From assembly GCA_900769965.1 (NCBI GenBank), contig CAAGIQ010000095.1, positions 1 to 19,494 on the forward strand: a stretch of 19,494 bases of DNA, written 5' to 3'. Numbering within the stretch: the first letter of the stretch is position 1; every line of letters begins with the position of its first letter. Origin of the DNA: Bacilli bacterium (GTDB lineage: Bacteria > Bacillota_I > Bacilli_A > RFN20 > CAG-288). Under the pieces are notes generated by a model. The model had not been told where the DNA came from, searched no databases, and saw only the letters and a list, made by a program, of their open reading frames with translations. Shown here one piece after another: positions 7,496 to 14,130 of the stretch. The translations under genes were made by a program, and so were the position numbers.

Positions 7496-8404
7496 ATGGA
7501 AATATTCTATTATAAAGATGGATTTAACTATGTGAATGATAAGCCAATAAACTTGTGTTTAGGTTTCTTTGATGGCTTACATATCGGCCATAAATTCTTG
7601 ATAAATAAAGCGAAACAACTTAATGAAAATGTTGGAGTTTTAACTTTTGTCGGCGCTTTGAAGAATCTAACTAACAAACGCGATACTAAAGCCTTGTTAA
7701 CTAGCTTAGAAGACAGAAAAGAGATACTTCAAAACATGGGAGTTAAGTATCTTTTTGTCGTTGAATTTAACTTAGACATCATGAATATGTCGAAGGATGA
7801 TTTTTTAGATAAGATGATAAAACCTTTAAATATCGACACCCTTGTAGTTGGAAATGATTACACCTTTGGAAGTAAGGCGAGTGGGAATGTCGACTATTTA
7901 AGAACGAAGTTTAAAGTTGAAGTAGTTGATTTCGTCTTAGAAGATGGGAAGAAGGTATCGACTTCAGAAATAATAAACTACATCAAAGAAGGAAAGATAT
8001 TAAAATCTAACGAGTTACTCGGAAGATATTATTCTATAAAAGGAGTGGTAGAGCACGGGTTATCTAACGGATCTAGATTAGGTTTTAAAACAGCAAACAT
8101 CAAACCTAAAGATAATTACGTCTTCCCAAAAAAGGGAGTGTACGCCACCTATGTTAAGATCGAAGGAAAGACTTATCTTTCGATGACCAATATCGGCAAC
8201 CATCCGACTATCGATAGGTTAGACTATGAATCTATCGAAGCTAACATTTTCGATTTTGAAGAGGATATATATCAAAAAGAAGTTGAGGTATATTTCCTAG
8301 AGTTTATGCGCGATGAGAAGAAATTCGATTCAGTTAACGATTTAATCGCGCAGCTAAATCACGATCGCGATTACGTAGTAGCTAAGTATAAAAAAACGTG
8401 TTGA
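7496..8404 (+). CDS. ribF: Bifunctional riboflavin kinase / FAD synthetase
   Basis: The 302-aa length and domain order fit RibF. The N-terminal FAD-synthetase (nucleotidyltransferase) domain has LGFFDGLHIGHKFLI at ~22-35 with the HIGH-like motif, and VVGNDYTFGSKASGNVDYL further on. The C-terminal riboflavin-kinase beta barrel (~175-300) has GRYYSIKGVVEHG, GFKTANIKP with the phosphate-binding T-A-N, GVYATYV, TNIGNHPT and VYFLEFMRDEKKF. It converts riboflavin to FMN and then FAD, cofactors for the two flavin-type enzymes (nitroreductase and HI0933 family) encoded to the left. It starts 3 nt after truB, with the RBS inside the truB 3' end. Its last four codons form part of a terminator hairpin for the opposite strand. 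Confidence 0.97.
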   Translation: MEIFYYKDGFNYVNDKPINLCLGFFDGLHIGHKFLINKAKQLNENVGVLTFVGALKNLTNKRDTKALLTSLEDRKEILQNMGVKYLFVVEFNLDIMNMSKDDFLDKMIKPLNIDTLVVGNDYTFGSKASGNVDYLRTKFKVEVVDFVLEDGKKVSTSEIINYIKEGKILKSNELLGRYYSIKGVVEHGLSNGSRLGFKTANIKPKDNYVFPKKGVYATYVKIEGKTYLSMTNIGNHPTIDRLDYESIEANIFDFEEDIYQKEVEVYFLEFMRDEKKFDSVNDLIAQLNHDRDYVVAKYKKTC

Positions 8405-8418
8405 GAAATCTCAACACG
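8390..8418 (-). terminator. Terminator for the minus-strand HTH gene pair, overlapping ribF 3' end
   Basis: On the minus strand CGTGTTGAG (8418-8410), ATTT and CTCAACACG (8405-8397) form a perfect 9-bp stem followed by seven T residues. On the plus strand the T run is absent, so it should act mainly on minus-strand transcripts. The hairpin and T tract occupy the last codons and stop of ribF. Confidence 0.85.
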
Positions 8419-8429
8419 AGTAGGACTTA

Positions 8430-8471
8430 GCTAAGAGCAGTTTATTGGGGACAACTCCCCTTAGCATTTTT
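8430..8471 (+). terminator. Probable terminator of truB-ribF
   Basis: On the plus strand GGGGA-CAAC-TCCCC (8447-8460) forms a compact hairpin. The flanking GCTAA (8430-8434) can pair with TTAGC (8461-8465), which is followed by ATTTTT. It lies ~25 bases past the ribF stop. The outer helix encloses an unpaired 12-base stretch, so the structure is less clean than the opposite-strand terminator. Confidence 0.6.
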
Positions 8472-8483
8472 ATAATAATAGTG

Positions 8484-8508
8484 TAATGTCATATAGACAA
8501 TGACATTA
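8484..8508. repeat. 9-bp inverted repeat between convergent genes
   Basis: TAATGTCAT (8484-8492) and ATGACATTA (8500-8508) are perfect inverted copies around a 7-base loop. No T tract follows on either strand, so it is not a standard terminator. It is the third inverted repeat in the 115-bp gap between the convergent ribF and HTH genes. Confidence 0.6.
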
Positions 8509-8519
8509 TTTCCCTATTT

Positions 8520-9425
8520 CTAAACAGCTTTAAAGTTTATTATGTCATCTAGAGTGATCTTTTCGATCAACTCTTTTTCTTTTACATTGAATAATTGTTC
8601 TACCAAATGAATCAAATCTATATCTTGTTCTGGAGTCTTTTCAGTTCTAAAAAAGTTGAAGAAGTTATATAGATTAATTTCTCTTTCTTTTCCTGAAGTT
8701 ATATACGCTCTAAATAGAGCGGCGAAAGAGGTTGCTCTAATGTATTCTAAATCGTAATAAATAGATAAATACCTATCTATTAATAACCTTACATCTTTTT
8801 CGTATTTCTCGCCTTTACTCATGAGGAATATTATGAAATAACCCATGGAGATAATGAAATAGATCATGAAAATCTTATATTCATTATGAAGGTAATGATC
8901 GATTAAAGAAGAAATGTCTTCTGAAGAGTCTTTAAAAACAACGAGTAGTGTCTTTATTGCTATTTCACGATTGTCTTTTAAAGAAGTGGATGAATAGTGG
9001 TTATCGGCGTATTCAATATGTGAGATTAATTCGTTCTTATCAATATCTTCTTTAAAGAATTTATATAAGTAGTAGAAGCAATCGAAAAATGTTTTATCAA
9101 CATCGGCAATTGAATCGTATCCATAATTTTGATAGTAAGGTTCAATATCGTAGAAGTGACTAAGGACTACCCTTGTTAAAAACTTGATGTTGTTCGAGTT
9201 GTTAGCGGTTAAGCTGAATAGGAAGGAGAAAAGCTGGCCAAAGGAAAGACCTAATTTATCTAGGATTACAAGCAAGTTAGAGTGCTTAACATTAGTTGTC
9301 CCCTTTAAGTAGCGGTAATATGTTCTTTCAGATAACTCATAACCGCAGACATCGGACACAGAGAGGCCAAGCCCTCGTCTAATCTCATCTATAATTTCAA
9401 ATATCTTCTTGCTGGATTCATTCAT
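8520..9425 (-). CDS. HTH-domain regulator with helical C-terminus, RRNPP/Rgg-like layout (second of pair)
   Basis: A 301-aa protein is read from the ATG at 9425, which has GGAGG eight bases upstream; the upstream in-frame ATG at 9443 would itself include the RBS, so it is rejected. Residues ~8-65 (EIIDEIRRGLGLSVSDVCGYELSERTYYRYLKGTTNVKHSNLLVILDKLGLS) have the helix spacing of an XRE/Cro helix-turn-helix, with SERTYYRYLKGT as the likely recognition helix. The remaining ~230 residues are almost entirely helical and aromatic-rich, like the TPR-type C-terminal domain of Rgg/MutR regulators. The ATG overlaps the stop of the preceding paralogue by 8 nt (ATGAATGA). A target or signal peptide is not evident. 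The RRNPP label rests on layout and size only. Confidence 0.78.
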   Translation of the reverse strand: MNESSKKIFEIIDEIRRGLGLSVSDVCGYELSERTYYRYLKGTTNVKHSNLLVILDKLGLSFGQLFSFLFSLTANNSNNIKFLTRVVLSHFYDIEPYYQNYGYDSIADVDKTFFDCFYYLYKFFKEDIDKNELISHIEYADNHYSSTSLKDNREIAIKTLLVVFKDSSEDISSLIDHYLHNEYKIFMIYFIISMGYFIIFLMSKGEKYEKDVRLLIDRYLSIYYDLEYIRATSFAALFRAYITSGKEREINLYNFFNFFRTEKTPEQDIDLIHLVEQLFNVKEKELIEKITLDDIINFKAV

Positions 9426-10347
9426 CTTCTTCACCTCCAACATAGGATAGTTTGACTTTGTTATAGATTTTAAAATCTTCTTCAGTAATTATGAACTTGG
9501 TATCGGAGTCGTAGTAGCTATACTTGTTAGCGATATAAGAAGAGACAAAATAATAAGTTATTAAGTCATTTCTCTGATTGGTTTTTCTAAGTAACTCCAT
9601 GATTCTATTCAAAAAGATTAAATCTTTAAATGTTTGAAGGTATTTTTTCTTTATCGGGAAAAAGGTGTTGCAAATCTTTGTAATATATTCATCTTTTCTA
9701 TCGGAAGAAGGCAGAGAGCAAGCTAAGTTAATCGCACCTAAAAATAAGAAGTTAAAAGAGTCATAAGGGTAGAGTAAAAACCTCTTGATGCTTGAATTGT
9801 TAATTATAGTAAGACATTTATCGATTATATCAAAAGGATTCTTCCCGTTATAAAACAAGGAATAAATGGCTATAGATGCGGCGATATCATCGTTAATCGA
9901 GTCTGCACGGATAAAGGATTTGATATCGATTATTCTCGATGCTAAAAGGTTAGCAAAATCTAATGTATATTCATTTTCGAGATAACTGACATATAAAATA
10001 GCAAGAGGAACAGCGTGTTGAGCGTAAATCGAGCAGTTTTCATTTGCTTTTATAGATTCAAAAAGCGCATTATATTTCTTGCTATCGTTATAAATAACCG
10101 AGTTTATAAATATCTTTTCGTCTTTATATTTATCTTCTAACACTAAAGAAGCATAAGAAGAGAACTGAAAAATAGAGATCTTTAGCCTGTCAACTAGCTT
10201 AAAAAGAACTTCAACAGTTAAAGGGTGTTCATGCTTAACAAGTCTTAAATACTCTCTACGATCGATAATACCCTCAGTAAAACACTTAATTGAGATGTTG
10301 CTCTCACTTCTGATCTTTTCGACGACGTCAATTATTTCGCTAATCAT
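9418..10347 (-). CDS. HTH-domain regulator with helical C-terminus, paralogue (first of pair)
   Basis: A 309-aa protein is read from the ATG at 10347 because GAGG lies five to six bases upstream; the longer reading from 10374 has no RBS. The N-terminal ~60 residues (ISEIIDVVEKIRSESNISIKCFTEGIIDRREYLRLVKHEHPLTVEVLFKLVDRLKIS) follow the same helix pattern as the next gene's HTH but are more diverged at the recognition helix. The rest is helical, consistent with TPR-like packing (for example NLLASRIIDIKSF, NPFDIIDKCLTIINN). The pair looks like an old tandem duplication kept in one operon. The products could form heterodimers or a regulator and antagonist; neither can be decided from sequence. 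Confidence 0.72.
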   Translation of the reverse strand: MISEIIDVVEKIRSESNISIKCFTEGIIDRREYLRLVKHEHPLTVEVLFKLVDRLKISIFQFSSYASLVLEDKYKDEKIFINSVIYNDSKKYNALFESIKANENCSIYAQHAVPLAILYVSYLENEYTLDFANLLASRIIDIKSFIRADSINDDIAASIAIYSLFYNGKNPFDIIDKCLTIINNSSIKRFLLYPYDSFNFLFLGAINLACSLPSSDRKDEYITKICNTFFPIKKKYLQTFKDLIFLNRIMELLRKTNQRNDLITYYFVSSYIANKYSYYDSDTKFIITEEDFKIYNKVKLSYVGGEEDE

Positions 10348-10389
10348 CTTTACCTCGTAGTAATAGAATAGCATATTATCTGTCGTTCA

Positions 10390-10427
10390 TAAAAAAAGAA
10401 GATATGACTTTTTTTGCCATATCTTCT
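10390..10427 (-). terminator. Terminator of the DAPDH-like oxidoreductase gene
   Basis: On the minus strand AGAAGATATG (10427-10418) and CATATCTTCT (10406-10397) form a perfect 10-bp stem with an 11-base A-rich loop, followed by TTTTTT. It sits 17 bases past the oxidoreductase stop and insulates the downstream HTH pair, which then needs its own promoter in the next ~50 bp. Confidence 0.9.
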
Positions 10428-10443
10428 AAAAAGTTATTTTCTA

Positions 10444-11472
10444 TTATTTAACGTAGAATTCCATCGGATATGTTAAGTATTCGATTTCATCTAATTGGTC
10501 GCAGGTAACATAGCCTGGTTCAGCGTTGATGAGGGAAGGAATACGGTTGACGATGGTCGCGCAGGTGTGTTCGACTGTTGCAGGTTTTACAACGTGATAT
10601 TCGACATTTGGTTCACCTGTGATTTCCCAATCGCACATATCTCCATCATCTTTGCCATAGACTTTACCGATGGTTTCTTCTTCAACGGTAATTCCTTGCA
10701 TGGTTTCAGCGGTAACAACAGCGGACATACCGATACATCTACCAGCTTCAATAGTTTTACCTAAAGTATCGGAGTAGATATCTTTATCGATGATGTATGG
10801 AACGTGTTTTTGAGTGATGCTCTTAATTGTTAAGTGTAATTTGTTACAGATAGCTTCAACAGAGTTCCAAGCGTAGGAAGGTTCGAAAACTTCTGGATGA
10901 GCGATATTCTTTTCGAATTCTTCTCTTGATAAATCACAGCCATGAGCATTAGCTAAAGCTAAGCCGTATTCATCGACGTTATAAGAATATGCACCTTTAA
11001 TCTTAGTGATCTTGTGGCATCCAGCAGCAGCCATAGAAACCATGTTGATCCAGAAGATATCTTGCATACCGCTACCAGTTACAGTACAACCGTTTTCTTT
11101 AGCGAGTTTATCTAATTTATTTATATAGCTTGCAGCGGTTGTATTTGGGAAAATAGCTTCTTCACAAGTGGTGATGACGTTAATTCCACGTTTAACGCAC
11201 TTTTCAACCATTGGATAAATATCTTTAATGAATGAGAAAAGTGTGACGATAGCAACATCAGCGTCGCATTCATCTAAAACTTTATCAGCGTTATCAGAAA
11301 TGATGACACCAGTCTTAACTCCAAGTTCAGCCCAATCACCGACATCCATACCGACAACAGCTGGATTAACATCGATAGCACCAACTATTTCAGCTCCGTG
11401 CTCATAGGCATAACGTAAAGTCCATTTGGACATCTTTCCACAACCGAATTGAACAATTTTAACTTTTTTCAT
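10444..11472 (-). CDS. 2,4-diaminopentanoate dehydrogenase-like NAD(P)-dependent oxidoreductase
   Basis: A 342-aa protein is read from the ATG at 11472, six bases after AGGAGG; an upstream ATG at 11493 lacks an RBS. Residues 1-20 (MKKVKIVQFGCGKMSKWTLR) form a Rossmann nucleotide-binding turn of the G-x-G-x-M type seen in dihydrodipicolinate-reductase-like enzymes. AIDVNPAVVGMDVG follows beta2, and there is a conserved-looking GINVITTCEEAIFP and GCTVTGSGMQDIFWINM. This layout and length match 2,4-diaminopentanoate dehydrogenase (Ord) of clostridial ornithine oxidation and its many uncharacterised relatives. None of the other ornithine-pathway genes (oraSE, ortAB) is in the window, so the real substrate may differ. 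It is preceded by a MerR-family gene and a MerR-type promoter. Confidence 0.8.
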   Translation of the reverse strand: MKKVKIVQFGCGKMSKWTLRYAYEHGAEIVGAIDVNPAVVGMDVGDWAELGVKTGVIISDNADKVLDECDADVAIVTLFSFIKDIYPMVEKCVKRGINVITTCEEAIFPNTTAASYINKLDKLAKENGCTVTGSGMQDIFWINMVSMAAAGCHKITKIKGAYSYNVDEYGLALANAHGCDLSREEFEKNIAHPEVFEPSYAWNSVEAICNKLHLTIKSITQKHVPYIIDKDIYSDTLGKTIEAGRCIGMSAVVTAETMQGITVEEETIGKVYGKDDGDMCDWEITGEPNVEYHVVKPATVEHTCATIVNRIPSLINAEPGYVTCDQLDEIEYLTYPMEFYVK

Positions 11473-11499
11473 CTTATACCTCCTATTGTTCATAGCCTC

Positions 11500-11530
11500 A
11501 TTTTAAAGTCTAATGTAGGAAGAGAGTCAA
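11500..11530 (-). promoter_or_regulatory. MerR-type promoter (19-bp spacer) of the oxidoreductase gene
   Basis: On the minus strand TTGACT (11530-11525) and TAAAAT (11505-11500) each match consensus at 5 of 6 positions and are separated by 19 bp. The ideal sigma-70 spacing is 17. Overlong 19-20 bp spacers are the hallmark of promoters remodelled by MerR-family activators, and a MerR-family gene ends 11 bp upstream. I see no convincing perfect dyad in the spacer. A weaker reading is TTTAAA as -10 with 17 bp. Confidence 0.55.
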
Positions 11531-11541
11531 CACTTTTGATG

Positions 11542-12387
11542 TTACTTTTGGAATCCGATTCTTACCTGTAACCTTAAGAACATATTTCTATTAGATTCGT
11601 TGAAGACGTTAAACTCTGTTAATTCTTCACAGATGTAATCATCAAGAATTTCGTAATCGTTATCTTCACAGAACATTAAAAGTTTTTTAGCAGCTTCTTC
11701 TTCGTTCTCGTATTTATCGACGTAGATGGAAGCGAACATCCCCGCTTCAACAACTTCGCAGTCGTTTCTCTCTTTGTTTATGTCTTTATCGACAAAGATG
11801 AATATGTTATCGCTAATAAACTTATTAGCGATAAAGTTCTCTTTTCTAATAGAAGTTCCGACGTTGAAGGTGTGGATATAGGAAAAATCGTTATCTAATA
11901 ATTGATCTCTTAGGTAACATAGTTCGTTCTCATAATCTAGAATAGTACCTTCGTAGAAATTAGATGTGCATTTTCTTTTCCAGATGTAACGTCTATCGAT
12001 AAACTGAAGAAGCGGAACGTTACAAGTAGGAGCAAGTTTAAAGGTTTCAATCGATTTAATCGAGCGTTCTACAGCTTCATGTTTAAGTTTTAACCTATTA
12101 ATTTCCTTATGAATGGTTTCGTTTTTATCAGAGAGTATACTTTCAATTAACGAGATATCTTTGGTATCTAGAACTTTTTTGATCTCGCTTAAGCTCATAT
12201 CGAGCTCTTTTAGATAGGCGATCATATCAAGTCTAGCATTCTGCTTGATATCGTAATACCTATAGGAAGTCTCAGGGTCGACAAAGATCGGTTTAAGAAG
12301 ATCCATATCATCATATAACCTCAAAGTTGCGATTGTGATATGGTTAATCTCGGCCATCTTACCTATTGAAATGTATTTATCATTCAT
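11542..12387 (-). CDS. MerR-family transcriptional regulator, BmrR-like
   Basis: A 281-aa protein is read from the ATG at 12387, preceded by AAGGTG six bases upstream; a GTG at 12396 is possible but would lie inside the RBS. The N-terminal winged HTH is typical of MerR: YISIGKMAEINHITIATLRLYDDMDLLKP, then PETSYRYYDIKQNARLDMIAYLKELDMSLSEIKKVL. A dimerisation coiled coil follows (about 85-115). Residues ~130-280 resemble a GyrI/BmrR-type effector-binding domain. Such proteins bind small ligands and activate promoters with stretched spacers. The gene next downstream on the same strand has such a promoter, so it is the obvious target. The ligand is unknown. Confidence 0.9.
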   Translation of the reverse strand: MNDKYISIGKMAEINHITIATLRLYDDMDLLKPIFVDPETSYRYYDIKQNARLDMIAYLKELDMSLSEIKKVLDTKDISLIESILSDKNETIHKEINRLKLKHEAVERSIKSIETFKLAPTCNVPLLQFIDRRYIWKRKCTSNFYEGTILDYENELCYLRDQLLDNDFSYIHTFNVGTSIRKENFIANKFISDNIFIFVDKDINKERNDCEVVEAGMFASIYVDKYENEEEAAKKLLMFCEDNDYEILDDYICEELTEFNVFNESNRNMFLRLQVRIGFQK

Positions 12388-12412
12388 AAAACTCACCTTA
12401 TCTTATAGGCTT

Positions 12413-12421
12413 ATTGTACCA
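12413..12421 (-). promoter_or_regulatory. Possible extended -10 promoter of the merR-family gene
   Basis: On the minus strand TGGTACAAT (12421-12413) fits an extended -10 (TGnTACAAT) about 26 bases before the start codon. No good -35 hexamer is visible at 16-19 bp spacing. Confidence 0.35.
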
Positions 12422-12513
12422 AAAATGAAACAAAATGACTATTTCTATCAATTTTTGCTTATTTATGCGTTTTTGCTTTTAGTAAATATTCTAATAAATT
12501 TAATAAATAACAC

Positions 12514-12542
12514 TTAAGAATATATTTTTTGTAGTTTATAAT
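12514..12542 (+). promoter_or_regulatory. Promoter of the YjbR-helicase operon
   Basis: TTAAGA (12514-12519) and a perfect TATAAT (12537-12542) are separated by 17 bp, with AGGAGG at 12553-12558 and ATG at 12566. The 12397-12565 gap is very AT-rich; apart from this and the divergent merR-family promoter I see nothing else in it. Confidence 0.6.
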
Positions 12543-12565
12543 ATATCTAGTTAGGAGGTTAGCTC

Positions 12566-14125
12566 ATGTTCCTTCAAAGCGTATTTGATAATGTTTATTT
12601 TTCTATATTCTTCTGGGTTAGCTTATTTATAGTAACCACATTGTTATTTATATTCACCATGGTTTTTTCGCATAGATATTACTATCATGCGGATTTACTA
12701 GTTCATCTAGAAGGAGAGAAAAAAGTCTATAAGAGATCTGTTTCAAGAGGTAAAAAGGTATCTTTAGAGAAAATCGTAAATGACTATAAAATTGATCTAT
12801 CTTCTTATAAGTTAAATAAGATTGTTTCCGATTCCTCTATCGAAGAAGGAAGTGAAGAAGGTTTTATAATGCCGTCTTCCTCCACCCACGTCTACTTCAG
12901 CAAAATCAAGAAAGAGGAAAAGGTTAAAGACGAAGAATTCGTTAGACATTTCTTCTTAGTTCCTTCCGTTATTAAAGAGATGGAAGAAAAAGAAGTTAAA
13001 CCGGTTATCCTCTTAGATTTAGAAGATATTAAAGACCGCATAAGAGAAGATAACTCCTGTTACTTGTTCCCTCTAGTAAATAGATATCTTCTTCCTGAAA
13101 CTTCTAAATACAAAGTCTTAGTAGCCTATGTCGATAAGATTGCTTATGCGATATTCATCTATTCTGAAGTCACTTTCAAAGTCTATTTTAGAATCGACAA
13201 GGAATATGTTAACTCAACTCTTTCTACGATAGACTCTTTAAGTTATGAAGAAGATGACATCTACTCTATAGTTCTCGATGCCTCCTTTTCTACAAACGAA
13301 GAATTCCTCTCGATTATCGACAGGTCTTACCATTACGCCTTAGATGTCGCTTATAAGAAAGAGAATGTTCTTAGCTACGTCTTAAACGTCGACGCAGATG
13401 AGTTCAATTCGGTTCTCTTAAAGAAGGTAAGCTACATCCCACGCGAATTCGATCCGGTATTTGAAAAAGCTTCTAAAGAAGCGAAGATCTACAAGGAGTA
13501 CTTAGCTCGCTTACAAGAAAGAGAAGATGCCCTTAACGTCGATCTAGTAAGCCAGAAAGCACTAGTCATTGAAGATATCGAAAGAAAGCAAGAGTTCATC
13601 TCACCTATTCAAAAAGATGAATATATTAAACCTCTATCCTTCTCCGACGCCAAAGAAGAGGAACATGAAGATATAATCGTTAACACCATCGATGAAAACG
13701 ATAAAGTTATGGGATTAATCGACACCTCTAACGATATAGTAATTAATGATCCTTCTTCCTTAGTAGTAGAAAATGTCATCGATTACATCATCTCGCATAA
13801 CGAGATGGTTAACCTTGTCGTCGACGTCTCCACAAACATGAAGAAGACTCCGACAAGCTTGAAATTCTTATCTAGTTATTTCGCTTTAATCTACAACGAC
13901 AAGGACTCCTTTAGAATCGTTATAAGACAAGATAAATACGTCGTTAATGAGCTTATTAAGTTACATCCTAACATCGTAAAAACCTACAATGGTAGCGAAG
14001 AGGATTGGTACACTTTATATGTCGATAGCTCCTATACTTCTTACGATGAGCTATACTCGATATTCCTTTCTTCTTATAACTACACCAAGACTAACTACTA
14101 TAAAAAGATATCCTCTAGAAAGTAA
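12566..14125 (+). CDS. Single-pass membrane protein with two MmcQ/YjbR-like domains
   Basis: The 519-aa product has one strong N-terminal transmembrane helix (about residues 10-34, VYFSIFFWVSLFIVTTLLFIF), then a basic/charged linker. Residues ~166-263 and ~431-508 look like diverged copies of one domain. Copy 1 has TFKVYFRIDKEYV...IYSIVLDASFSTNEEFLSIIDRSYHYA; copy 2 has SFRIVIRQDKYVV...WYTLYVDSSYTSYDELYSIFLSSYNYT. The order (beta hairpin, helix, a Y/W-x-x-V/L-x-V/L-D strand, then an acidic helix ending in S-Y) resembles the CyaY-like 'double wing' MmcQ/YjbR fold, often annotated as DNA-binding. The ~300-430 linker is charged and probably partly coiled. The RBS is strong (AGGAGG, 7 bases). It ends 5 nt before the helicase-nuclease gene, so the two are almost certainly co-expressed. 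Function unknown; the domain call was made by eye. Confidence 0.75.
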   Translation: MFLQSVFDNVYFSIFFWVSLFIVTTLLFIFTMVFSHRYYYHADLLVHLEGEKKVYKRSVSRGKKVSLEKIVNDYKIDLSSYKLNKIVSDSSIEEGSEEGFIMPSSSTHVYFSKIKKEEKVKDEEFVRHFFLVPSVIKEMEEKEVKPVILLDLEDIKDRIREDNSCYLFPLVNRYLLPETSKYKVLVAYVDKIAYAIFIYSEVTFKVYFRIDKEYVNSTLSTIDSLSYEEDDIYSIVLDASFSTNEEFLSIIDRSYHYALDVAYKKENVLSYVLNVDADEFNSVLLKKVSYIPREFDPVFEKASKEAKIYKEYLARLQEREDALNVDLVSQKALVIEDIERKQEFISPIQKDEYIKPLSFSDAKEEEHEDIIVNTIDENDKVMGLIDTSNDIVINDPSSLVVENVIDYIISHNEMVNLVVDVSTNMKKTPTSLKFLSSYFALIYNDKDSFRIVIRQDKYVVNELIKLHPNIVKTYNGSEEDWYTLYVDSSYTSYDELYSIFLSSYNYTKTNYYKKISSRK

Positions 14126-14130
14126 AAGTT

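Noticed and set aside
8446..9304. GGGGACAACT found both in the ribF terminator hairpin and (minus strand) in the HTH gene
   Set aside because: A 10-base match without further shared flanks; in the HTH gene it encodes G-T-T of the recognition helix. Treated as coincidence.
10375..10443. Possible signal-peptide ORF next to the Rgg-like regulators
   Set aside because: The gap is taken up by a terminator and a promoter; no start codon with an RBS and a usable frame was found.
12335..12517. 60-codon hydrophobic plus-strand frame
   Set aside because: Half is antisense to the merR-family gene and the rest is AT-rich intergenic DNA; no RBS. The hydrophobic content follows from the base composition.
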